In this document: in pieces, positions 57,995-64,000 of the stretch
Layout: each line of letters opens with the position of its first letter
How positions within the stretch are numbered: the first letter of the stretch is position 1
NCBI GenBank assembly: GCA_030681195.1
Contig: JAUXXJ010000004.1
Span: forward strand, 62,001-126,000
Direction: 5' to 3'
Length of the DNA stretch: 64,000 bases
Source: Rhodocyclaceae bacterium
Lineage (GTDB): Bacteria; Pseudomonadota; Gammaproteobacteria; Burkholderiales; Rhodocyclaceae
The notes under the pieces: model-generated
What the model was told of the DNA's origin: nothing
Database searches by the model: none
Seen by the model: only the letters and a program-made list of their open reading frames with translations
Program-made: the position numbers and the translations under genes

Positions 57995-58579
57995 ATGGAA
58001 CACACCCTACCCGCTCTGCCCTACGCCAAGAACGCCCTGGTCCCGCACATGTCGGAAGAGACCTTCGACTACCACTACGCCAAGCACCATCAGGCTTATG
58101 TGACCAACCTGAATAACCTGATCAAGGGCACCGAATACGCAGACCTCGACCTTGAAGCCATCGTCAAGAAGGCCCCGGCCGGCGGCATCTACAACAACGC
58201 CGCGCAAGTCTGGAACCACACGTTCTTCTGGAACTGCATGAAGCCGGCCGGTGGCGGCGCCCCGAGCGGCGCGCTAGCCGACGCCATCAACAAGAAGTGG
58301 GGCTCGCTCGACGAGTTCAAGAAAGCCTTCCAGACCTCCGCCGTCGGCAACTTCGGCTCGGGCTGGACCTGGCTGGTGAAGAAGGCCGACGGCACGCTCG
58401 ACATCGTCAACATGGGCGCCGCCGGCACCCCGCTGACGACAGGCGACAAAGCGCTGCTGTGCGTTGACGTCTGGGAACACGCCTACTACATCGACTACCG
58501 CAATATGCGTCCGAAGTTCGTCGAGACCTTCCTCGGCAATCTCGTCAACTGGGATTTCGCCGCGAAGAACTTCGCGTAA
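57995..58579 (+). CDS. sodB: Superoxide dismutase (Fe type)
   Basis: A 194-residue cytoplasmic SOD. Metal ligands are visible: His in YHYAKHHQAYV, His in VWNHTFFWN, and Asp and His in DVWEHAYYIDY. The Gln in AAQVWNH and the FGSGWTWLV segment favour the iron form. GGAG precedes the ATG. The upstream gap holds two copies of GCATTGCCCCAA-like sequence of unknown meaning. Confidence 0.95.
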   Translation: MEHTLPALPYAKNALVPHMSEETFDYHYAKHHQAYVTNLNNLIKGTEYADLDLEAIVKKAPAGGIYNNAAQVWNHTFFWNCMKPAGGGAPSGALADAINKKWGSLDEFKKAFQTSAVGNFGSGWTWLVKKADGTLDIVNMGAAGTPLTTGDKALLCVDVWEHAYYIDYRNMRPKFVETFLGNLVNWDFAAKNFA

Positions 58580-58647
58580 TTCCCCCCGAGACAAGCCTGA
58601 CCTAGCAACGCGATAGGGTTACGGTTACCCTCAGCCCATGCAGTGAA

Positions 58648-58680
58648 AAAGCCGTTAGTGAATTCCTCACTAACGGCTTT
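58648..58680. terminator. 14-bp perfect hairpin downstream of sodB
   Basis: AAAGCCGTTAGTGA and its exact complement TCACTAACGGCTTT flank a five-base loop (ATTCC). The T-tract is longer on the minus strand (TTTTT) than the plus strand (TTT), so it may terminate leftward transcripts or be bidirectional. It marks the left end of the accessory segment. Confidence 0.6.
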
Positions 58681-58780
58681 GGTATTACTGGTCGGGTGTC
58701 GGTTCAGATCGGTCATGAAGTCCTGTGGCTCACCGATCTCGATCTTCGAGAATGACGAATGCAGCGGGCTGAGCAAGTAA

Positions 58781-59113
58781 TTGTGTTCGGTGGGGATAAC
58801 CGCGCTGGGCACGGCCATCCTGCGCGACGTGCAGCTTTCCGCCCCAGAGAACACTCCCAAGCTCGGTACCCTGGCCGAACTACTCGACTCGCTGGCCGTC
58901 TGCTCGCCGCAACGCTGGACAGAGAAGCGCGACGCCCTCGGCGGCCAACTATCCCGTGCGCTCACCCTGGCCGCCCAGAAGCTCGAACCCAAGGTGCAGC
59001 CCCTCACACCGCCACATCGAATCCTTCGCAACGAGGCCGATCTCGATGCCTGGGTGGCCGAGGTACGTAAGGCCATCCTGGCCAAGCTCCCCGACGGGCC
59101 GGTACAGCTTTAA
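58781..59113 (+). pseudogene. Remnant of a large P-loop defence-type ATPase (BREX BrxC-like tail)
   Basis: A ~110-codon open stretch that begins right after an in-frame TAA (58778-58780) with only TTG as a possible start, so it looks like the 3' end of a larger gene. The ending (RALTLAAQKLEPKVQPL ... DLDAWVAEVRKAILAKL) resembles, from memory, the C-terminal tail of BREX P-loop proteins. Nothing else of such a system is present. Identification is tentative. Confidence 0.35.
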
Positions 59114-59115
59114 TG

Positions 59116-59197
59116 TTGCACTACAGTGCAATTAATGATTTACAAATGTTGTACGTTAGTGCAACATTAAGTATCGTTATATTGCATCATGGTGCAA
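59116..59197. promoter_or_regulatory. Three phased palindromic operators before the mobile mystery genes
   Basis: Sites at 59116-59131 (TTGCACT-AC-AGTGCAA), 59149-59164 (TTGTACG-TT-AGTGCAA) and 59182-59197 (TTGCATC-AT-GGTGCAA). Their centres are exactly 33 bases apart and the last one covers the ribosome-binding region of the next gene. They are probably bound by the Xre-type product of that gene. Confidence 0.75.
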
Positions 59198-59201
59198 CAT
59201 C

Positions 59202-59672
59202 ATGAAATCCAACTTCTCCGACCTCAAGCTGCGCCAACTCGACACGGCATTGACCCGCTGGCGCAGCGCCAACTTGCCGCCACGCCCCGCTTCGGGGTGG
59301 ATCAAGGCCATCCGCGAGGCGCTCGGCATGAGCGCGGCAGAACTCGCGCGCCGCCTGGAGGTAAGCGTGCCCACGGCCACTCGCATGGAACTCTCCGAGG
59401 CCGAAGACCGCATCTCCCTTTCCACCCTGCGCCGTGCCGCTGAACTGCTGGGCTGCGAGTTGCAATACGCCCTGGTACCCAAGCAGAGTCTGACCGACAC
59501 CCTGGAAAACCGGGCCCTAACGCTGGCTCGCCAGCAGATGGCCGCCGTCAGCCACACCATGGCGCTGGAAGCGCAAGCCACCTCACGCGAGACCGTCGAG
59601 GCGCAGACCCGCTCCCAGGCCGAGAACCTGCTCAAAGGTTCGCGTCGCGCTCTGTGGCGGGAAGCGAAATAG
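59202..59672 (+). CDS. Mobile mystery protein A (Xre-type HTH regulator)
   Basis: A 156-residue protein with a central helix-turn-helix (GMSAAELARRLEVSVPTATRME, residues ~42-65 in part) and the typical RPASGWIKAIREALG lead. It matches the family called mobile mystery protein A, found in varied genomes always beside protein B. By context it is the DNA-binding, antitoxin-like partner, likely binding the palindromes just upstream. The stop lies two bases before the ATG of protein B. Confidence 0.85.
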   Translation: MKSNFSDLKLRQLDTALTRWRSANLPPRPASGWIKAIREALGMSAAELARRLEVSVPTATRMELSEAEDRISLSTLRRAAELLGCELQYALVPKQSLTDTLENRALTLARQQMAAVSHTMALEAQATSRETVEAQTRSQAENLLKGSRRALWREAK

Positions 59673-59674
59673 GC

Positions 59675-60259
59675 ATGACTGTGAAACTCGACTATCCCCC
59701 CGGAGCAACCCCGCTCGATGCCGACGAACTCGCCAGCCAGATTCCCGGCCACATCACCACGCAGGGCGAGTTAAACGAGTGGGAACAACTCAACATTGTT
59801 CAGGGCGACCAGTGGGCACGCAAACAACGCAAGGAAATCCTCAACGAGGGGTTCCTGCGCCAGTTGCACAAGCAGATGTTCGGCGAAACCTGGAAGTGGG
59901 CGGGTGAGTTCCGAAAGACCGACAAGAACATCGGCGTCGGCTGGCTCAAGATCGGCGTCGAACTGAAAAAACTCCTCGACGATACCCGTTACCAGATCGA
60001 ATACGCCAGCTATCTGCCCGACGAAATCGCCGTGCGCTTCCATCATCGCCTGGTGTTGATCCATCCGTTTCCCAATGGCAATGGCCGTCATGCCCGTCTG
60101 ATGGCCGATCTGCTCGTCGAGCGCCTGGGTCAGCCCCGTTTCACCTGGGGCAGCCGTAGCCTGGTCGATGCCAACGACACCCGCAAGGACTACATCGCCG
60201 CCCTGCAAGCGGCCGACGCGCGTGACATCGCGCCCTTACTCGCCTTCGCCAGAAGCTGA
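59675..60259 (+). CDS. Mobile mystery protein B (Fic-domain enzyme)
   Basis: A 194-residue Fic protein with an intact core HPFPNGNGRHAR (residue ~130), so AMPylation or related nucleotide transfer is possible. The N-terminal TTQGEL loosely resembles the inhibitory (S/T)xxxE(G/N) motif but lacks the final G/N. ATG 59675 begins MTVKLDYPPGATPLD, the family start; a GTG at 59654 is open too. Together with protein A it looks like a toxin-antitoxin-like pair, which is inference. Confidence 0.85.
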   Translation: MTVKLDYPPGATPLDADELASQIPGHITTQGELNEWEQLNIVQGDQWARKQRKEILNEGFLRQLHKQMFGETWKWAGEFRKTDKNIGVGWLKIGVELKKLLDDTRYQIEYASYLPDEIAVRFHHRLVLIHPFPNGNGRHARLMADLLVERLGQPRFTWGSRSLVDANDTRKDYIAALQAADARDIAPLLAFARS

Positions 60260-60415
60260 ACCCAACATGAAGCAAACCCTCTCCCGCGAACAGCTGAGTT
60301 GAAAGGCGTGAATCTTGATCGGTATCGTGGGCAGGGTCGGGAGGAGGTGCGGGGGACGGTGGTGAAATAACAACACCCGCTTTAAGTGCTTCGATGGTTA
60401 TGTTTCTTTTGGGAA
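60260..60415. other. Gene-poor island end
   Basis: An ATG at 60267 opens an 11-codon reading frame (MKQTLSREQLS) that stops at 60302, perhaps the cut-off start of a lost gene. No other gene is supported before the tRNA. Confidence 0.35.
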
Positions 60416-60459
60416 GCGGTACGGTAGCAACTGATAAACCGTACCGCTGACCGTACCGC
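60416..60459. repeat. GCGGTACGGT repeat cluster near tRNA-Pro
   Basis: GCGGTACGGT at 60416-60425 and its complement ACCGTACCGC at 60438-60447 and again at 60450-60459. Such short repeats beside a tRNA 3' end resemble arm sites of tRNA-targeting integrases; no integrase gene remains. Confidence 0.55.
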
Positions 60460-60466
60460 AAAATGA

Positions 60467-60491
60467 AAAGGCCAGCTTTTGGCTGGCCTTT
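60467..60491 (-). terminator. Intrinsic terminator of tRNA-Pro
   Basis: AAAGGCCAGC and GCTGGCCTTT pair around a five-base loop; on the minus strand the stem is followed by TTTTCATTTT, 28 bases past the tRNA 3' end. Confidence 0.75.
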
Positions 60492-60518
60492 CATTAACGC
60501 TAACTACTTGATTTTAAA

Positions 60519-60596
<78 letters not shown>

Positions 60597-60614
60597 CAAG
60601 CGACGAATTATAGC

Positions 60615-60995
60615 TTAAACACGCAGTAGTTCGATGATGCCAAGCAACTCTGCGCGTAATGAAAATCCAGATTCGTTCTGTACCGTACTCGGAGCGGCTT
60701 CTGCTGGATGCTGCCGGCTGTGTGGTTCATCCAGTCGATTGCGCGCGCCACTGATGGTGAATCCATCGTCGTACAACAACTGACGGATGCGCCGCACCAG
60801 CAGCACTTCGTGATGCTGGTAGTAGCGGCGATTACCGCGACGCTTGACGGGCTTGAGCTGGGTAAATTCCTGCTCCCAATAGCGCAGGACGTGCGGCCTG
60901 ACGCCGCACAGTTCGCTCACCTCGCCAATCGTGAAATAACGCTTGGCCGGGATGGGCGGCAGGACAACCTTATCCTGCTGGCTGGAGCTGGTCAT
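60615..60995 (-). CDS. MerR-family transcriptional regulator
   Basis: A 126-residue protein with an N-terminal MerR winged helix ([22 protein letters not shown] in part; [19 protein letters not shown]). The short C-terminal part has no metal-binding cysteines. It starts inside the end of ihfA (26-base overlap), the usual place for this conserved but uncharacterised regulator. Confidence 0.88.
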   Translation of the reverse strand: MTSSSQQDKVVLPPIPAKRYFTIGEVSELCGVRPHVLRYWEQEFTQLKPVKRRGNRRYYQHHEVLLVRRIRQLLYDDGFTISGARNRLDEPHSRQHPAEAAPSTVQNESGFSLRAELLGIIELLRV

Positions 60996-61281
60996 GAGCC
61001 GTTTCCTCGACAGAGGACTTCAACTTGTGGCTGGCGTGGAAGGTCACGACGCGGCGCGCGGTAATCGGGATTTCTTCGCCAGTCTTGGGATTGCGGCCGG
61101 GACGCTGCGGCTTGTCGCGCAGTTGGAAATTGCCAAAGCCGGAAAGCTTCACGCTATCGCCAATTTCGAGGGCCTTGCGCACTTCGTCGAAAAACGCTTC
61201 CACCATATCCTTGGCTTCGCGCTTGTTGAGCCCCACCTTTTCGAAAAGGAGATCCGCCAGTTCTGCCTTGGTCATTGTCAT
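60970..61281 (-). CDS. ihfA: Integration host factor subunit alpha
   Basis: A 103-residue DNA-bending protein: [44 protein letters not shown] and the DNA-inserting loop [10 protein letters not shown]. It follows pheT, as in most gamma- and betaproteobacteria. Confidence 0.96.
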   Translation of the reverse strand: MTMTKAELADLLFEKVGLNKREAKDMVEAFFDEVRKALEIGDSVKLSGFGNFQLRDKPQRPGRNPKTGEEIPITARRVVTFHASHKLKSSVEETAHDQLQPAG

Positions 61282-61292
61282 ATTGCTTCCCC

Positions 61293-63665
61293 TTATCCCC
61301 GCAACGTAGCGCCAAAACGATCACGTACCACATCCAACAACCGGGCCATCGCCGCATCCGCATCGGCATCGGCCAGCGTCCGCTGAGTATCTTGCATCGT
61401 TACCCGAAATGCAAGACTTCTGCTGTCCGCTGCGATTCCTTTGCCCTGATAGACATCAAACAGGCGAATTTCCCTGACATGCGCCGGCGCTACGCTGTAG
61501 AGCGCATCCAGCACATCCTGTGTTTCGCATTTATGCGCAAGCACAATCGCCATGTCACGCACTACGGCCGGGAAGCGGGAAGCTTCACGATAGGCGGGCA
61601 TGGGCGTTTCAAGCAGTGCGGCCAGCTCAATTTCAAAGAGGACGGCTGGCACCGACAACTCATACTTCTGACACCACTGCGGATGCAGTTCGCCCAGCAC
61701 GCCAATCGACTTGCCTTCCAGCAAGACGGCGGCCGAACGGCCGGGATGCAAGGCGGGATGGCTGGTGCGCTCGAAGCGCAAGGTGCGCGGCGCAAACAGC
61801 GCCTCAAGGTCGCCTTTGGCATCGTAGTAATCGACGGGGCGCGCCGTGCTGCCCCACTGCTCGGAATGCACGGTGCCGGCGGCCAACGCAGCCAAGCGCA
61901 CGGGCTGATGGAAACCGGTGGCATCCTGACGGTCCGACAGGAAGCAGCGGCCGATTTCAAAAACACGGACGCGCTCGGTTTGGCGCTTGAGATTGCTGAG
62001 CAGTGTGCCGACGAGACCACCGATCAGGCTGGAGCGCATGACGCCCATCTGGCTGGCGATGGGGTTGGCAAGGCGAATCGGCGTGGCATTGCCGGAAAAA
62101 TCGGCTTCCCAGGACGACTCGACAAAACTGTAATTGACCACTTCGAAATAGCCCCGCTCGGCCAGCAGGCGGCGCAACTGCATGGGGCGGCGCTGCGCCT
62201 CGGGCAGCGGCAACATCTCGACACGCGCCGTGGGCGGTGGTGCGGGAATGTTGTCATAGCCATGCAGGCGGGCAATTTCTTCGATCAGATCTTCCTCAAT
62301 CGCAATATCGAAGCGATAGGAGGGCGGCGTAACGGTCAGCTCGTCACCGGCACGCGCATAGGCAAAGCCCAGACCGGCGATGAGTTTTTCAGTTTGTGCC
62401 GGCCCCAGATCAATACCCAGCACCTTCGCGGCACGCGTCATGCGCAGCTTTACGGGGGCGCGCGCCGGCAACTTGTCTTCTGCCACGGCCTCGACTACTG
62501 GACCGGGAGCACCGCCACAGATGTCGACGATCAATTGCGTCGCGCGCTCAATCGCCTGGCGCTGCAGGGCAAAGTCGACGCCGCGCTCGTAGCGGTAGGA
62601 AGCGTCCGAGGAAAAACCCAGCGCACGCGCCTTGCCGGCAATCGCATCCGGTGCGAAGAAAGCGCTCTCCAGGAACAAATCGGTCGTCGCGTCATTGATA
62701 CCGGAATGTTCGCCGCCCATGATGCCCGCCAGAGCCAGCGCCTTGGCTTCATCCGCAATCAGCGCGGTATCGGTCGTAGGCGTGACGGTCTGCTCATTGA
62801 GCAGCAGCAATTGCTCACCGGCATTGGGATAGCGCACATGAATTGCGCCCTGCATCTGTGCATCGTCGAAGGCATGCAGCGGCTGGCCGAGTTCCAGCAT
62901 CACGTAGTTGGTGACGTCGACCAAGGCAGAGATCGGCCGCACGCCACAGCGCTCAATGCGCTGCTTCATCCAGTCGGGCGTCGGCCCCTTGGCATTCACG
63001 CCGCGCACGATGCGGCCGCAGTAACGCGGGCAGGCAGCAGGCGCATCCAGCACCACGTCGCGGGTATCCTGATGTGCAGCAACCACCGGCTCAATCTTCG
63101 GCAGCGTAAGCGGTGCGCCCGTCAGGGCAGCCACCTCGCGCGCAATGCCCGTCAGCGACAGGCAATCGGCACGGTTCGGCGTGAGCTTGAGTGTGATGAG
63201 ATTGTCGTCGAGATTGAGGTAGGCGCGAATGTTCTGGCCGATGGGCGCATCGGCGGGGAGCGGCAACAAGCCACCATGATCTTCCGACATGCCGAGTTCA
63301 CGTGCCGAGCACAGCATGCCGAAGCTCTCGACGCCACGCACCTTCGCCTTCTTGATCTCAATACCGGGTAGCTTCGCACCGACCAAAGCACAAGGCACGA
63401 CCAGTCCGACGGCAGCATTCGGTGCGCCACAGACAATTTGCAGCACACCATGTTCGCCGGTATCGACAGTGCAAAGCCTCAGCTTGTCGGCATCGGGATG
63501 TTTCTCGGCAGTCAGGATGCGGGCGACGACGACATTCGAAAAGTCGGCGCTGGCAGGACGGCACTCCTCCACCTCAAGACCCGCCATCGTCAGCAGATGA
63601 CATAGCTCATCCGTCGCAAGCGGAGGATTCACGAGGGCGCGCAGCCAGGATTCGGAAAATTGCAT
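61293..63665 (-). CDS. pheT: Phenylalanyl-tRNA synthetase beta subunit
   Basis: A 790-residue subunit with the EMAP-like tRNA-binding domain (residues ~39-150), B3/B4 editing domains, B5 and the C-terminal anticodon-binding FDX-ACB domain. Length is normal. Residues ~36-42 (R-P-A-S-A-D-F after GLEVEEC) are encoded by a repeat copy just before VVVARIL, in a position that seems to be native length. AAGGA precedes the ATG. Confidence 0.96.
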   Translation of the reverse strand: MQFSESWLRALVNPPLATDELCHLLTMAGLEVEECRPASADFSNVVVARILTAEKHPDADKLRLCTVDTGEHGVLQIVCGAPNAAVGLVVPCALVGAKLPGIEIKKAKVRGVESFGMLCSARELGMSEDHGGLLPLPADAPIGQNIRAYLNLDDNLITLKLTPNRADCLSLTGIAREVAALTGAPLTLPKIEPVVAAHQDTRDVVLDAPAACPRYCGRIVRGVNAKGPTPDWMKQRIERCGVRPISALVDVTNYVMLELGQPLHAFDDAQMQGAIHVRYPNAGEQLLLLNEQTVTPTTDTALIADEAKALALAGIMGGEHSGINDATTDLFLESAFFAPDAIAGKARALGFSSDASYRYERGVDFALQRQAIERATQLIVDICGGAPGPVVEAVAEDKLPARAPVKLRMTRAAKVLGIDLGPAQTEKLIAGLGFAYARAGDELTVTPPSYRFDIAIEEDLIEEIARLHGYDNIPAPPPTARVEMLPLPEAQRRPMQLRRLLAERGYFEVVNYSFVESSWEADFSGNATPIRLANPIASQMGVMRSSLIGGLVGTLLSNLKRQTERVRVFEIGRCFLSDRQDATGFHQPVRLAALAAGTVHSEQWGSTARPVDYYDAKGDLEALFAPRTLRFERTSHPALHPGRSAAVLLEGKSIGVLGELHPQWCQKYELSVPAVLFEIELAALLETPMPAYREASRFPAVVRDMAIVLAHKCETQDVLDALYSVAPAHVREIRLFDVYQGKGIAADSRSLAFRVTMQDTQRTLADADADAAMARLLDVVRDRFGATLRG
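63539..63562 (+). repeat. 24-bp dispersed repeat, copy 15
   Basis: One mismatch in the centre (GCAGG). The complement lies in pheT and is read as R-P-A-S-A-D-F. Confidence 0.92.
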
Positions 63666-63674
63666 GGCGTCCTT

Positions 63675-64000
<326 letters not shown>

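Noticed and set aside
58495..59085. Minus-strand open frame of 196 codons after sodB
   Set aside because: It runs antisense through the hairpin and the 3' end of sodB and has no family features.

Overview
The window looks like the chromosome of a GC-rich betaproteobacterium, most likely a sulfur oxidiser of the Rhodocyclales/Nitrosomonadales type. The reasons are the order dsrM-K-L-J-O-P-N-R with dsrL and dsrR present, a long siroheme-pathway tail on that cluster, and proteobacterial housekeeping blocks (rpoS-nlpD-pcm-surE, dapA-bamC, pheS-pheT-ihfA-merR). Species cannot be fixed from the sequence alone.

Layout. 1-8.8 kb: 3' part of a dsr operon for oxidising stored or zero-valent sulfur (membrane complex DsrMKJOP, flavoprotein DsrL, siroheme amidase DsrN, DsrR, and a uroporphyrinogen-III methyltransferase that feeds siroheme). 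8.9-14.6 kb: two-partner secretion locus (TpsB pore, large TpsA adhesin, FecR-domain protein). 14.7-18.5 kb: translationally coupled HD-GYP and PAS-GGDEF-EAL cyclic-di-GMP genes. 18.6-22.5 kb: map, glnD and a cNMP-fold protein. 22.5-23.3 kb: a PIN-domain toxin-like module bracketed by two direct copies of a 24-bp repeat. 23.3-31.5 kb: MTA/MTI phosphorylase, typA, rlmD, then a leftward HDAC-like/dapA/bamC/MBL operon. 31.6-36.5 kb: MoxR-DUF58-transglutaminase-mltB operon. 36.4-40.3 kb: rpoS (frameshifted), nlpD, pcm, surE and an isochorismatase-like hydrolase. 40.4-44.5 kb: an unassigned leftward operon GNAT - nitrilase-like hydrolase - aminotransferase - KamA-type radical SAM enzyme. 44.5-49.2 kb: lapA-like, uracil-DNA glycosylase, rimI, tsaB, a lipoprotein, and mlaD/mlaE without an ATPase. 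49.2-52.1 kb: nikR divergent from an ECF nickel/cobalt transporter (cbiM-Q-O). 52.5-56.4 kb: ompR/envZ-type two-component pair and a Sel1-repeat protein. 56.7-58.6 kb: xseA and sodB. 58.6-60.5 kb: small accessory island next to tRNA-Pro (a possible defence-ATPase remnant, mobile mystery proteins A and B with a phased operator array). 60.5-64 kb: tRNA-Pro, merR-like, ihfA, pheT and the 3' part of pheS.

The most unusual signal is a dispersed bipartite 24-bp motif, AAAAGTCGGCGCTG-N5-ACGGC. I found 15 copies (four identical), 7 in one orientation and 8 in the other. Eleven lie inside coding sequences of unrelated genes, where they are read in only three of the six possible frames and encode recurring peptides (RPASADF, AVxPAPTF, KVGAGxTA). 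In xseA, pheT and rlmD the motif seems to occupy native protein length rather than being an insertion. That pattern resembles a DNA-uptake-type sequence more than a transposed element. Other points of note are a one-base frameshift in rpoS, an EnvZ-like kinase that appears to lack its HAMP linker, three palindromes at an exact 33-bp period upstream of the mobile mystery pair, and the KamA/aminotransferase/hydrolase/acetyltransferase operon.
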